Of a stretch of DNA of 64,000 bases, positions 37,963-47,161 are shown piece by piece. Positions within the stretch are counted from its first letter, which is position 1. The number at the start of each line of letters is the position of its first letter. Location: contig NZ_JAHWDF010000005.1 of the NCBI RefSeq assembly GCF_019311235.1, positions 1 to 64,000 on the forward strand, read 5' to 3'. The stretch is from Mesonia aestuariivivens. GTDB taxonomy: Bacteria > Bacteroidota > Bacteroidia > Flavobacteriales > Flavobacteriaceae. The notes beneath the pieces are model-generated. The model did no database searches and was not told the DNA's origin. It worked only from the letters and a program-made list of their open reading frames with translations. The translations under genes were made by a program, and so were the position numbers.

Positions 37963-38934
37963 ATGGCAGACGATAAGTTAGAAAGAATAAAATGTTTAAT
38001 CATTGGTTCTGGACCCGCAGGATATACTGCAGCAATATATGCTTCAAGAGCAGATTTAAAACCAGTAATGTATACTGGTATGGAGCCAGGAGGGCAGCTT
38101 ACTACGACGACAGAAGTAGATAATTTCCCAGGTTACCCAGAAGGAATCGATGGACCAACTATGATGGTGCAGTTGCAACAACAAGCAGAACGTTTTGGGA
38201 CGCAAGTGAGAATAGGCATGGTGACCGAAGTGCAGTTTGCTGAAGAAGTGGGAGGTATTCATAAAGCTTGTATCGATAACGCTACTTGGGTTGAAGCAGA
38301 AACCGTAATTATTTCTACAGGAGCAACAGCTAAATATTTAGGTTTACCTAGTGAACAGCGTTTACGTGGTGGTGGAGTTTCAGCTTGTGCGGTTTGCGAT
38401 GGTTTCTTCTACAAAGGTCAAGAAGTTGCTATTGTTGGTGGAGGTGATACTGCTGCAGAAGAAGCTACCTACTTAGCAAATATTTGTTCTAAAGTTACAA
38501 TGTTGGTGAGAAAAGATGAAATGAAAGCTTCTAAAGCCATGCAACACCGTGTAATTAATACTAAAAATATTGATTTACGCTATAACTCTGAAGTAGATGA
38601 AGTACTAGGAGAGCAGGTAGTAGAAGGTTTACGTATTTTAAATAATGAAACTGGTGAGAAAGAAGATATTAATATCACAGGATTATTCATCGCTATTGGT
38701 CATAAACCGAATACAGGTATTTTCAAAGGTCAATTAGAGATGCATGACGACGGTTATTTAATAACTCAAGGTAAATCTACAAAAACCAATATCCCCGGAG
38801 TTTTTGCAAGTGGTGATGTTCAAGATAAAGAATATAGACAAGCAATTACTGCCGCAGGAACAGGATGTATGGCTGCCTTAGATGCAGAACGTTATTTGGC
38901 TACAATAGAAACTGAAGAAGAAGTTTCTGCTTAA
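37963..38934 (+). CDS. trxB: Thioredoxin reductase
   Basis: FAD-dependent reduction of thioredoxin by NADPH. In the 323 residues, the FAD loop GSGPAG is at 15-20, the redox pair Cys142-x-x-Cys145 in SACAVCDGFF, the NADPH loop GGGDTAAEEA near 160, and the second FAD motif GVFASGDVQD near 282. Length and order are canonical for the low-molecular-weight type. A TACTTTTG -7 box is at 37935-37942, with TTTG 24 bases before it. It ends at a hairpin terminator. Confidence 0.97.
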   Translation: MADDKLERIKCLIIGSGPAGYTAAIYASRADLKPVMYTGMEPGGQLTTTTEVDNFPGYPEGIDGPTMMVQLQQQAERFGTQVRIGMVTEVQFAEEVGGIHKACIDNATWVEAETVIISTGATAKYLGLPSEQRLRGGGVSACAVCDGFFYKGQEVAIVGGGDTAAEEATYLANICSKVTMLVRKDEMKASKAMQHRVINTKNIDLRYNSEVDEVLGEQVVEGLRILNNETGEKEDINITGLFIAIGHKPNTGIFKGQLEMHDDGYLITQGKSTKTNIPGVFASGDVQDKEYRQAITAAGTGCMAALDAERYLATIETEEEVSA

Positions 38935-38953
38935 TATAATTTATTACTAGATT

Positions 38954-38986
38954 AAAAAAAGTCACCCATTTGGGTGGCTTTTTTTA
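38954..38986. terminator. Terminator after trxB
   Basis: GTCACCC (38961-38967) pairs with GGGTGGC (38972-38978), with one G-T pair, flanked by A- and T-runs. Confidence 0.85.
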
Positions 38987-39013
38987 TAATATAATGTTAG
39001 GCTAGTAATTAAA

Positions 39014-39442
39014 TTAATCTTCTATAAAATCTTTATAACTTAAAAAGAAGCTTTCAAATTTAGGCATTTGTGTATTAAAAAAATCAAATATTTCTGGCCA
39101 AGTCTTTTTGTTATGAATGCTTACTTCTTGTTTTTCAAGATAAATATAACTTAAAATTTCACCAATTTCAGTTTCGTAGAATTCTTCAAGCACAATTTCA
39201 TTATTTATTTCTTCTTTAATTAATGCTTTTAGATTTGTAAACTTTTCAAAATAGTATGGTTTAAGTATTTCATCTTCCGTAGTAATTAAAAAACCTAAAG
39301 AGGCTTTTTTGTTATCGAAATGAAACTTTAAACTAACTTCTTTGATCTTGGTGTTGTATAATATCCATTTCTTACGACTTTGTTTTCCAAACTCGGTCCA
39401 AAATTGTTCTCGTATTCTTTTAGAATCTTCTCTGCTAAACAT
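39014..39442 (-). CDS. DUF4268 family protein
   Basis: A 142-residue cytosolic protein. FSREDSKRIREQFWTEFGKQ at the start and WPEIFDFFNTQMPKFESFF near the end match the DUF4268 family as I recall it, a fold sometimes linked to restriction-like proteins but without assigned activity when alone. No catalytic PD-(D/E)xK motif is visible. It is the last of three closely spaced minus-strand genes (methyltransferase, ZIP, DUF4268) with gaps of 4 and 9 bases. Confidence 0.78.
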   Translation of the reverse strand: MFSREDSKRIREQFWTEFGKQSRKKWILYNTKIKEVSLKFHFDNKKASLGFLITTEDEILKPYYFEKFTNLKALIKEEINNEIVLEEFYETEIGEILSYIYLEKQEVSIHNKKTWPEIFDFFNTQMPKFESFFLSYKDFIED

Positions 39443-39451
39443 AATTATTAA

Positions 39452-40117
39452 TTAAAGAAGGTAAGCAATAAAAACTCCAAATATAATCACTACAATTTTA
39501 GAAAGATTGAACTGATGATTCTTAGAAGATTCAAATAAAATAGTAGTAGAAATATGAAGAAAAATACCAATCACTACGGCATTAATGTACTTTTCAATTG
39601 CTTGAAGAGCTACAAAATTTTCTTGTAAAAAACTACCTAAAGGAGTCATTAAAGCAAAAAGAAGTAAAAATATACCAATTTTAGTTTTGCTTAGTTTAGA
39701 ATTTAGTAAAAATGAAGAAATAATAATAGCAATGGGTATTTTGTGAATCACCACTCCAATAAGTAAATGTTCGTTATGCTGAATGGGAGAACCTTCTAAA
39801 AGGGAATGAATGCATAAACTAATGAATAAAGCAAAAGGAAAATTAGTTCTGCTTTCATTTAAATGTAAATGACCATGTTCTGCGCCTTTAGAAAGAAATT
39901 CTAAAAATATTTGCAAGAGAATACCGCCCATAATAAGCAAACCAATAGATTTATTATAGTTAAGGTAAACTTCGGGTAAAAACTCAAATACGGTAATAGA
40001 AAGTAAAAAAGCACCACTAAAAGAAAGTAATAGTTTTATTGCTGTACTACTCGCTTTAATAAAATAGGCAACAATAAAGCCTAAAATAACAGCGATAATG
40101 GGTAAAATTATATTCAT
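39452..40117 (-). CDS. ZIP-family metal transporter
   Basis: A 221-residue inner-membrane carrier for divalent metals such as zinc, with about eight hydrophobic segments. The metal path is visible: CIHSLLEG in helix 4 (His and Glu) and VVIHKIPIA in helix 5 (His-Lys-Ile-Pro). The cytosolic loop is His-rich (EHGHLHLNES), as usual in ZIPs. It follows the methyltransferase gene by 4 bases. No metal-responsive operator is recognisable. Confidence 0.88.
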   Translation of the reverse strand: MNIILPIIAVILGFIVAYFIKASSTAIKLLLSFSGAFLLSITVFEFLPEVYLNYNKSIGLLIMGGILLQIFLEFLSKGAEHGHLHLNESRTNFPFALFISLCIHSLLEGSPIQHNEHLLIGVVIHKIPIAIIISSFLLNSKLSKTKIGIFLLLFALMTPLGSFLQENFVALQAIEKYINAVVIGIFLHISTTILFESSKNHQFNLSKIVVIIFGVFIAYLL

Positions 40118-40121
40118 TGAT

Positions 40122-40853
40122 TTATTGAAAAATTAAAATAAGTCTATCAGATTTTTCTTCATCAAAATCTTGTAAATGATAGTCTCCAAAAACGTTTATG
40201 AGTTGAATGCCTGCTTTGTCGAAATAATTCTTAAAATCTTTCAAAGTAACGGCTCTTACCCGTTCGATAAATAAAAAATCTTCTTTATGGTCTTTAAAAT
40301 CAATTTGTTTGAAGATAAAATTATTTTCTACCCAACGTTGAAGATGAAATTCTATTCCCTCAACAGTTTTAGTGTTTTTAGCGACTAAGTTTTTAATAAC
40401 TTTATGAACATTCATAAAATCTATTACACCGTAGCCTCCTGGTTCTAATTCTGCTTTAATCGCTTTTAGTGTGTCTAGGTTATTTTCTTCATTTTCAAAA
40501 TAACCAAAACTGGTAAATAAATTAAATACCGCATGAAACTTTTCATCTAAGGCTTGGCTCATATCTTGTACTCTAAATGCTAAGCCAGGTTGTTCGTGTT
40601 GTTTTGCAAATTCAATACTATTTTTAGATAAATCTGTATCCAGCACTTCAAAACCTAATTTATGAAGATAAATAGAATGTCTTCCTCTACCGCAAGCTAA
40701 GTCTAAAACCTTGGCATTATTTTCTAAGTCTAAAAAATTAGCTAAGTTTTTCATGAAAAGTTGTGCCTCTTCGTAGTCTCTATCTTTATATAGAATGTGG
40801 TAATACTTGGTGTCAAACCATTGTGCATACCATTTTAAATTTCTCTTTGTCAT
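40122..40853 (-). CDS. Class I SAM-dependent methyltransferase
   Basis: A 243-residue soluble methyltransferase. Motif I reads VLDLACGRGRHSIYL, followed by VLDTDLSKNSIEFAK. FHAVFNLFTSFGYFE corresponds to motif IV. The substrate is unknown; the MTKRNLKWYAQWFDTKYYHILY start is common in Bacteroidota homologues. The frame could begin earlier at 40916, but that would overlap the start of the divergent THUMP methyltransferase gene, so ATG 40853 is chosen. It heads a three-gene unit with the ZIP and DUF4268 genes. Confidence 0.85.
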   Translation of the reverse strand: MTKRNLKWYAQWFDTKYYHILYKDRDYEEAQLFMKNLANFLDLENNAKVLDLACGRGRHSIYLHKLGFEVLDTDLSKNSIEFAKQHEQPGLAFRVQDMSQALDEKFHAVFNLFTSFGYFENEENNLDTLKAIKAELEPGGYGVIDFMNVHKVIKNLVAKNTKTVEGIEFHLQRWVENNFIFKQIDFKDHKEDFLFIERVRAVTLKDFKNYFDKAGIQLINVFGDYHLQDFDEEKSDRLILIFQ

Positions 40854-40898
40854 AACCAGCAAAATTAATGTATTTTTGCGGCTAAGAGAACTTCTATA

Positions 40899-42059
40899 AT
40901 GGGAAATAATTATCAAATGGTAGCCAAAACCTTATTTGGTTTTGAAGCAATACTAGAAAAAGAATTAAAAAATTTAGGCGCTATGGATATAAAGCCAGGC
41001 GTAAGAAATGTGAGTTTTTATGGCGACAAAGGTTTTATGTACAAAGCGAACCTATGTTTAAGAACTGCAATTAAAATCTTAAAGCCTATAAAATCTTTTA
41101 AAATTTTTTCTGAAGAAGATCTTTACAAAAAAATATATGCTATCGATTGGAGTGAGTATTTAAATGCTACAGACTCAATTGCGATTGATGCTACGGTACA
41201 TTCTCAACGTTTTACCCACAGTAAATTTATCGCTTTAAAAACTAAAGATGCTATTGTCGATTATTTTAGAGACAGTACAGGAAAAAGACCCGATGTAGAT
41301 TTAGACTTTCCTCATTTAAGAATTAATATTCATATTGAAGATGTTAATTGTACAGTTTCTTTAGATAGCTCTGGACAATCTTTACATAAACGTGGTTATA
41401 AAACGGCCACTAATATAGCACCTATAAATGAAGTTCTTGCAGCGGGAATGCTATTGATGTCTGGATGGGATGGAAGATCAGATTTTTTAGACCCAATGTG
41501 TGGTAGTGGAACTATTTTAGCTGAAGCTGCTATGATTGCGTGTAACATTCCTCCAAATCTAAATAAAAAAGAATTTGGTTTTGAAAAATGGAAAGATTGG
41601 GATGTGGATTTATTTGAAAAAATAGAGGAATCTGCTTTGAGTAAAATACGCGGTTTTCAGCATAAAATTATAGGTTATGATAAAGCGCCTTCAGCCATAG
41701 CTAAAGCGCAAGATAATATTAGTAATGCTAACTTAGAAGAATTTGTATGTATTGAGCAAAACGATTTTTTTAAAACCGAAAAGTATACAGGTAAGCACTT
41801 ACACATGGTTTTTAATCCGCCTTATGGTGAGCGTTTAGAGCTTTTAAATTTAGAAGAATTCTATAAAAATATAGGAGATACCTTAAAGCAAAGTTATCCT
41901 GGTACGCAAGCTTGGTTTATCGTTTCTAACTTAGATGCTATTAAAAATGTAGGCTTAAGACCTTCTAGAAAAATTAAACTTTTTAATGGAAAGTTAGAAT
42001 CTAGATTATTAAAATATGAGATATACGAAGGAACTAAAAAGGTGCATAAGTTAGCTTAG
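40899..42059 (+). CDS. THUMP-domain RNA N2-guanine methyltransferase (RlmL-like)
   Basis: A 386-residue RNA methyltransferase. The N-terminal THUMP domain (about 45-155) binds RNA. The catalytic domain has FLDPMCGSGTILAEAA near 197-212 (motif I), IIGYDKAPSAIAKAQDN and FNPPYGERL (motif IV, the N2-guanine N/D-P-P-Y type). It is the short form equal to the N-terminal half of E. coli RlmL; the fused RlmK half is absent. Target is probably 23S rRNA by analogy. It is convergent with the DUF6048-like gene, with only 3 bases between the stop codons. Confidence 0.9.
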   Translation: MGNNYQMVAKTLFGFEAILEKELKNLGAMDIKPGVRNVSFYGDKGFMYKANLCLRTAIKILKPIKSFKIFSEEDLYKKIYAIDWSEYLNATDSIAIDATVHSQRFTHSKFIALKTKDAIVDYFRDSTGKRPDVDLDFPHLRINIHIEDVNCTVSLDSSGQSLHKRGYKTATNIAPINEVLAAGMLLMSGWDGRSDFLDPMCGSGTILAEAAMIACNIPPNLNKKEFGFEKWKDWDVDLFEKIEESALSKIRGFQHKIIGYDKAPSAIAKAQDNISNANLEEFVCIEQNDFFKTEKYTGKHLHMVFNPPYGERLELLNLEEFYKNIGDTLKQSYPGTQAWFIVSNLDAIKNVGLRPSRKIKLFNGKLESRLLKYEIYEGTKKVHKLA

Positions 42060-42062
42060 CAC

Positions 42063-42794
42063 TTAATTAGCTACTTTTTGTTTTCTTTCTTTTTTTGAAA
42101 CTGGTATCATGTAAGAAATTCCATAACCCCAGCCTACACCAATACTGTTATCTTGGTAAGTTCTATGAAAACCGGGAATGTAAAGGTTTTCAAAACCATC
42201 GAGTTCGTTACTGGTAAAAGAGTTTTTTAACTGAATATGTGCAGATAAAAATAGGTTGTTAAAAATTTCAGTCTTAATGCCTAATTGAAACTCAACCCAA
42301 GTTGAAGATTGGTTGTCATAATTTTTGTTTATCACTCTAATATCATCATTAAAGTAATCATCAGAAGTATATACTTTATATTTTTCGAGTTTATGGCTAA
42401 AACTAGCAAAACCAATACGCACTCCTGCATATAATTCATTTTGCATACCTAACCAGTTATCGTAAAAATTATAATTACCTCCAGCTTTAAGATAACTTCC
42501 AGAGGTATTGGCTACTAAAAAAGGTTCAGAATAACTGTAATCTTCATTTCCTAATTCTGCAGCGATATAATAGTTTTTATAAATTCTATAATCACCCATA
42601 ACCTCAAAACCTTTATAGTTATCATCAAGAACAGATTGTGTAACTTTTACAAAATCTACCCCAAAACGTATACCGTATTTATCTTTATAAGTAAAGGTCG
42701 TATCTATGGTTTCATTATTTTCTTGACTGTAAGTTTTTACAGAAAATAGAACCATGAAATTAATGATAAATATAAATATGTGCGTCTTCTTCAT
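42063..42794 (-). CDS. Outer-membrane beta-barrel-like protein (DUF6048-like)
   Basis: A 243-residue exported protein. A signal peptide (about 1-24, ending TYSQ) precedes alternating strands rich in Tyr and Gly (GYRI-like turns, YIAAELGNEDYSYSE, YAGVRIGFASFSHKLEKY, GVGWGYGISYMIP), consistent with a small outer-membrane barrel. I recall it as DUF6048, typically found downstream of a DUF6452 lipoprotein, as here. Its start overlaps the DUF6452-like gene by 35 bases. The function of the pair is unknown. Confidence 0.7.
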   Translation of the reverse strand: MKKTHIFIFIINFMVLFSVKTYSQENNETIDTTFTYKDKYGIRFGVDFVKVTQSVLDDNYKGFEVMGDYRIYKNYYIAAELGNEDYSYSEPFLVANTSGSYLKAGGNYNFYDNWLGMQNELYAGVRIGFASFSHKLEKYKVYTSDDYFNDDIRVINKNYDNQSSTWVEFQLGIKTEIFNNLFLSAHIQLKNSFTSNELDGFENLYIPGFHRTYQDNSIGVGWGYGISYMIPVSKKERKQKVAN

Positions 42795-43275
42795 TTAAAA
42801 TATTATTAGGTTGCCTCACCTCAATTCCTTTAATCCAGTTGCTAGAATTACTTTCGCTTACCAAAACTGCATTTAGATTTAAAAATTCTGCTTTATATCC
42901 GCAAGCTCTGCTTACATATGATAAGTTTACGGCATAGGTAAATTTTATTTCATCGATATTAGAAACTAAATCACTATCTATTGGAAGGTTACTATTTCTA
43001 ATGAATTTATAAGTTGTGAAATTTTCTGTAGTGTTTAATGGAATAGTTATAGAAGATTTATCTTCTGAAACTTCAAAATAATCTTCATATATGCCATCTG
43101 CAAAAACATTGATTCTAGGCACAGATTTAGGCTGTTCTGGAAATTCAATATCGTAAAACTCAATCACCAATTTTGGTGTTGTTTGTGTGTTTTCGGGACA
43201 GATATCATCTCTTGTACAGCTATTTGTAAAACAAAAAATAGCCGCAACAAGAGCTAGAATAAAGTATTTTTTCAT
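42760..43275 (-). CDS. Lipoprotein (DUF6452-like)
   Basis: A 171-residue lipoprotein; the signal ends at FTNSC (Cys20), followed by TRDDICPENTQTTPKLVIEFYD, the signature region of the family I recall as DUF6452. A second conserved part is DEIKFTYAVNLSYVSRACGYKAEF near 106-129, with a Cys that could pair with Cys26. It overlaps rlmD by 4 bases at its start and the barrel-protein gene by 35 bases at its end, so the three are one operon. Confidence 0.72.
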   Translation of the reverse strand: MKKYFILALVAAIFCFTNSCTRDDICPENTQTTPKLVIEFYDIEFPEQPKSVPRINVFADGIYEDYFEVSEDKSSITIPLNTTENFTTYKFIRNSNLPIDSDLVSNIDEIKFTYAVNLSYVSRACGYKAEFLNLNAVLVSESNSSNWIKGIEVRQPNNILNEEDAHIYIYH

Positions 43276-44687
43276 GATCTTAATTCTAATCGAACTACAT
43301 TTTCAACGTGGTGTGTTTGCGGAAACATATCTACCGGTTGAATTTTAGTTACTTTATAATGTTCATCTAAAAGTGATAAATCTCTAGCTTGTGTAGCTGA
43401 ATTACAACTTACATAAACTATTTTTTTTGGCAAAATACTAATAATTTGTGCCACTACATCTTTATGCATACCATCTCGCGGCGGATCTGTAATAATAACA
43501 TCTGGTTGCCCATGTGTGTTGATAAAATCTTGGGTAAATACTTTTTTCATATCTCCCACATAAAACTCAACGTTTTCAATTTGATTTAATTGTGCGTTCT
43601 TTTTAGCATCTTCTATAGCTTCAGGAACGGCTTCAACCCCAATTACTTTTTTTGCTTTTTTAGCCACAAATTGTGCGATGGTTCCCGTACCGGTATATAA
43701 ATCATACACCAAATCATTTTTATTTAAATCGGCAAACTCACGTGTAATTTTATACAATTCGTAGGCTTGATCTGAATTGGTTTGGTAGAAAGATTTTGCA
43801 TTTATTTTAAATTTTAAGCCTTCCATAGCTTCAAAAATATGATCTCTTCCTTTAAAACAAATCACTTCTTGGTCGTAAATAGTATCGTTTCCTTTACCAT
43901 TCACCACATATTGAAGCGAGGTAATTTCAGGAAAACGTTCTGCCATAAAATTCAGCAGTAATTCTCGATTTTCTTTATCTTCATAGAAAAACTGAACCAA
44001 GACCATTATCTCTTCTGTAGAAGAAGTTCTAATCATTAAGGTTCTTAATAGTCCTTCTTGTTTTCTAGCATTAAAAAACGGAATGTTGTTTTTAGAGGCG
44101 AAATCTCTCACTTCATTTCTAATCGCATTGCTAGGATCTGCTTGAAGATGACATTTTTTAATGTTTAAAATTTTATCCCACATTCCTGGAATATGAAAAC
44201 CAAGTGCATTTTTATCTTCTATATCTACGCCACTTTTAATTTCATCTAAAGTTAACCAGCGGCTATCGCTAAATGAAAATTCCATTTTGTTTCTATAAAA
44301 GTAAATTTCTTTACTTCCTGCAATGGGTGTGGTTTCAGGTAAATCAATTTTACCTAATCGTCTTAAATTATTTTCAACTTCTTGCTGTTTGTAGAAAAGT
44401 TGATACTTATAATCCATATTCTGCCACTTGCAACCACCGCAAGTTCCAAAATGTTGACATTCAGGTTCTGTTCTTTTATCTGAGTAAGAAATGTAATTCT
44501 CTACCTTACCTTGATAATAAGATTTTCTTTTTTTGTACGTCTGTATATCTGCCACATCTCCAGGGACAGCGTTGTCTATAAATACAACTTTACCATCTGG
44601 TGCTTTTGCAATTGCTTTTCCTTTTGCACCAGCATCGGTTACCTCTAAAGCGGTAAAAACCTTCTTCTTATTATTTTTTCTTGCCAT
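43272..44687 (-). CDS. rlmD: 23S rRNA (uracil-C5)-methyltransferase RlmD
   Basis: Methylates a uracil of 23S rRNA. The product has 471 residues from ATG 44687. An N-terminal TRAM domain (about 12-70) precedes the iron-sulfur region CQHFGTCGGCKWQ, with a fourth Cys in KKCHLQ. The methyltransferase core has LVYDLYTGTGTIAQFVA and VIITDPPRDGMH, and the nucleophile Cys in VYVSCNSATQARDL. The frame extends 60 codons upstream, but that part is hydrophobic, unlike the family, and overlaps the divergent rocD start, so MARKNNKKK is the start. The stop overlaps the next gene by 4 bases (ATGA). Confidence 0.93.
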   Translation of the reverse strand: MARKNNKKKVFTALEVTDAGAKGKAIAKAPDGKVVFIDNAVPGDVADIQTYKKRKSYYQGKVENYISYSDKRTEPECQHFGTCGGCKWQNMDYKYQLFYKQQEVENNLRRLGKIDLPETTPIAGSKEIYFYRNKMEFSFSDSRWLTLDEIKSGVDIEDKNALGFHIPGMWDKILNIKKCHLQADPSNAIRNEVRDFASKNNIPFFNARKQEGLLRTLMIRTSSTEEIMVLVQFFYEDKENRELLLNFMAERFPEITSLQYVVNGKGNDTIYDQEVICFKGRDHIFEAMEGLKFKINAKSFYQTNSDQAYELYKITREFADLNKNDLVYDLYTGTGTIAQFVAKKAKKVIGVEAVPEAIEDAKKNAQLNQIENVEFYVGDMKKVFTQDFINTHGQPDVIITDPPRDGMHKDVVAQIISILPKKIVYVSCNSATQARDLSLLDEHYKVTKIQPVDMFPQTHHVENVVRLELRS

Positions 44688-44830
44688 AACTGCAAAAGTA
44701 ACAAGATTTATTAAGCTGAAGAGTTTAGTTTTAAAGAAAGATTTCTTATTTTGCCAAGAAGCATTTTTGGGATGATTTCTCTCCCTATCTAAGAAGGAAT
44801 CAATGATGTAAAATTGAAAAAGAAAAACAA

Positions 44831-46081
44831 ATGTCAGTTGTAGAAATTTCTTCATCAGAAGAAGCAATTAAATTAGAAGATAAATATGGGGCTCATAACT
44901 ATCACCCACTTCCTGCAGTATTAACTAGAGGAGAGGGTGTTTTTATGTGGGATGTAGAAGGTAAAAAATATTATGATTTTTTAGCCGCTTATTCTGCGGT
45001 GAATCAAGGTCATTGTCATCCAAAAATTGTAGATGCAATGAAGAAACAAGCAGAAACACTTTCGCTTACCTCTCGTGCATTTTATAACGATATGTTAGGG
45101 AAGTTTGAGAAATTTGCTTGTGAATTTTTTGGATATGATAAGCTTTTACCTATGAATACGGGAGCAGAAGCTGTAGAAACCGCTATCAAAATTTGTAGAA
45201 AGTGGGCTTACGAGAAAAAAGGAATTAAAGAAGCTGAAGCACAAATTATAGTTTGTGAGAATAACTTTCACGGAAGAACCACTACTATTATTTCTTTTAG
45301 TAACGATGAAGACGCTCGTAAGAACTTTGGACCTTATACCCCAGGGTTTTTAAAAATACCTTATGACGATACCGACGCTTTAGAAAAAATATTAGAAGAA
45401 AATGATAATGTTGCTGGTTTCTTAGTAGAGCCTATACAAGGCGAAGCTGGTGTCTATGTACCCTCTGAAGGCTATTTAAAAAGAGCAAAAGAATTGTGCG
45501 AAAAGCATAATGTTCTTTTTATTGCAGATGAAATACAAAGTGGTATCGCTAGAACTGGTAAGTTATTAGCGGTAGATTATGAAGATGTAAAACCAGATAT
45601 GGTGACTTTAGGAAAAGCGATTTCTGGAGGAGTTTATCCTGTTTCTGCAGTATTGGCAAGAGAAGAGGTGATGAATGTAATTAAGCCAGGGCAACATGGT
45701 TCTACTTTTGGAGGTAATCCTGTAGCTGCTGCCGTAGCTATCGCTTCATTAGAAGTAATTAGAAATGAAAAATTAGCTGAAAATTCTTATAAACTAGGTA
45801 ATTTATTCAGAAAAGAATTGAACGATTACATTAAAACTTCTAAAGTGATCGATCGCGTTAGAGGTAAAGGTTTAATGAATGCAATTATTATTAATGATAC
45901 AGAAAATAGTAAAACCGCTTGGAATATCTGTGTAGCTTTAAAAGAAAACGGATTGCTAGCAAAACCAACTCACGGTAATATTATTAGATTTACACCACCG
46001 TTAGTAATTACTGAAGAGCAAATTATGGATTGTGTTTCTATTATAAAAAATACCATAGCAACTTTTGAAGATAAATTTTAA
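44831..46081 (+). CDS. rocD: Ornithine aminotransferase
   Basis: PLP enzyme moving the delta-amino group of ornithine to 2-oxoglutarate, giving glutamate semialdehyde. In the 416 residues, LPMNTGAEAVETAIKICRKWAY near 108-129 binds PLP phosphate, NNFHGRTTTIISFS near 151-164 stacks the ring, IADEIQSGIARTG holds the Asp, and MVTLGKAISGGVYP contains the Schiff-base Lys. GQHGSTFGGNPVA follows. Length and motifs match ornithine-oxo-acid transaminase well. It is divergent from rlmD and ends at a perfect hairpin terminator. Confidence 0.95.
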   Translation: MSVVEISSSEEAIKLEDKYGAHNYHPLPAVLTRGEGVFMWDVEGKKYYDFLAAYSAVNQGHCHPKIVDAMKKQAETLSLTSRAFYNDMLGKFEKFACEFFGYDKLLPMNTGAEAVETAIKICRKWAYEKKGIKEAEAQIIVCENNFHGRTTTIISFSNDEDARKNFGPYTPGFLKIPYDDTDALEKILEENDNVAGFLVEPIQGEAGVYVPSEGYLKRAKELCEKHNVLFIADEIQSGIARTGKLLAVDYEDVKPDMVTLGKAISGGVYPVSAVLAREEVMNVIKPGQHGSTFGGNPVAAAVAIASLEVIRNEKLAENSYKLGNLFRKELNDYIKTSKVIDRVRGKGLMNAIIINDTENSKTAWNICVALKENGLLAKPTHGNIIRFTPPLVITEEQIMDCVSIIKNTIATFEDKF

Positions 46082-46103
46082 GAATGTTATAGTTATAGTA
46101 TAA

Positions 46104-46136
46104 AAAAAGCCCGATGAAATTTCATCGGGCTTTTTA
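46104..46136. terminator. Terminator after rocD
   Basis: AAAAAGCCCGATGAAA is followed at once by its exact complement, forming a 32-base perfect palindrome with a T-run at the end. It is strong and bidirectional, serving the converging CCC-motif gene too. Confidence 0.92.
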
Positions 46137-46153
46137 GTGTTTTATATTAACTA

Positions 46154-46492
46154 TTATAGGTTTTGTTGTCTCTCCATTTCACGCTGAAATTCTTCTAAAA
46201 AAGTATCATAAGCTTCCATCCCTCCAAAGAATACAAAATTCACAATTGTGTAAATCAAGAACACACAAGAGATGACTAAAGCTATAATAGCTACCGTTCT
46301 TGCTGTATTTGCTTGCTTGTAATTGCTATATAACTCGGGGTTTTCTTCATATTTCTTTTTGTCTTTATTGGCTAAATAAAGAGCAATTCCTGCTGGTATT
46401 ATACCTCCAATACCAAAGCAGCAGCAGCCTAAAAATGCTACTATAGCTAAAACTAAAGCAACGGTAGTATTAGGTAATTTTTGTTGTTCCAT
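46154..46492 (-). CDS. CCC-motif small membrane protein
   Basis: A 112-residue inner-membrane protein with two helices (about 8-40 and 65-88). The first helix carries FLGCCCFGIGGIIPAGIALYLA, the consecutive cysteines that give the family its name in Bacteroidota. A charged loop with YEENPELYSNYKQANTAR links the helices. Function unknown. It follows the DUF2752 gene by about 44 bases on the same strand, and the two may share a transcript. Confidence 0.8.
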   Translation of the reverse strand: MEQQKLPNTTVALVLAIVAFLGCCCFGIGGIIPAGIALYLANKDKKKYEENPELYSNYKQANTARTVAIIALVISCVFLIYTIVNFVFFGGMEAYDTFLEEFQREMERQQNL

Positions 46493-46536
46493 AATTATGA
46501 TAGTTAAGTTAATTGTTTGTCAAATATAAAAAAAAC

Positions 46537-46815
46537 TTATAGAATGAATTGTTTTAAAATATAACTGATTACGATTGTGGTTATGCTAACAATAGTTAAA
46601 ATTGAAACTAATTTAGAGTAGTATTTTAAAGGAAATAATAAATTGGTAAATATGCTTAGTGCTAGTAAAACTAATGGATAAATTGCCGGGTACATTAGAA
46701 AAGCATCTACAAAATCACCTTTTATAAGCATTAAAAAAGCTCTTTGCCCACCACAACCTGGACATTCGAAACCGAATATTTTTTTATGTAAACAAGTAAG
46801 CATATATTTTTCCAT
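46537..46815 (-). CDS. DUF2752 membrane protein
   Basis: A small membrane protein of 92 residues if read from ATG 46815. The frame extends to an ATG at 46863 (108 residues), but the family usually begins close to the motif, as here with MEKYMLTCLHKKIFGFECPGCGGQRA. The ECPGCGGQRA segment is the hallmark of DUF2752. Two hydrophobic helices follow. Function unknown. The start choice is uncertain. Confidence 0.8.
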   Translation of the reverse strand: MEKYMLTCLHKKIFGFECPGCGGQRAFLMLIKGDFVDAFLMYPAIYPLVLLALSIFTNLLFPLKYYSKLVSILTIVSITTIVISYILKQFIL

Positions 46816-46966
46816 ACTTTTATTTTCAGGGTAATTTACATTTTCAAAAATACAGAATTTCATTTTGTTTATTCATAGTAGATTTTATTCAGAAAAAAAT
46901 ACTTTTGCATAAACAAGTAAATGGTTAACTGTAATTTTAGTTATTTTACTTTTTAAACAAACAAAA

Positions 46967-47161
46967 ATGAGTACAAAAAAACAATTATTTTCTACACTTT
47001 TAATTTTAATAGGAGGAGGGTTATTATTATATACAATGATTTCAGAAAATGCAATCGTTTATTTTAAAATAGCAGGGATTGTGATTTTGATGTTTGGTTT
47101 GTTTAGAGCCACTCGCGTTTGGGTAGATGATAATAAAACAACTAGAGAAGATGAACAATAA
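46967..47161 (+). CDS. Small two-helix membrane protein
   Basis: A 64-residue protein with two hydrophobic stretches (about 7-25 and 30-48) and a charged tail TRVWVDDNKTTREDEQ. No family recognised. A TACTTTTG -7 box at 46900-46907 lies about 60 bases upstream. The 3' end overlaps the Smr-protein start by 11 bases, which suggests co-expression and supports it being real. Confidence 0.65.
   Translation: MSTKKQLFSTLLILIGGGLLLYTMISENAIVYFKIAGIVILMFGLFRATRVWVDDNKTTREDEQ

Noticed and set aside
40854-40916. 21-residue N-terminal extension of the SAM methyltransferase
   Set aside because: It overlaps the start of the divergent THUMP methyltransferase gene.
44273-44775. Plus-strand frames inside rlmD
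   Set aside because: They are shadows of the conserved rlmD frame and lack any recognisable domain.
44688-44867. 60-residue N-terminal extension of RlmD
   Set aside because: It is hydrophobic, unlike the family, and overlaps the divergent rocD start.
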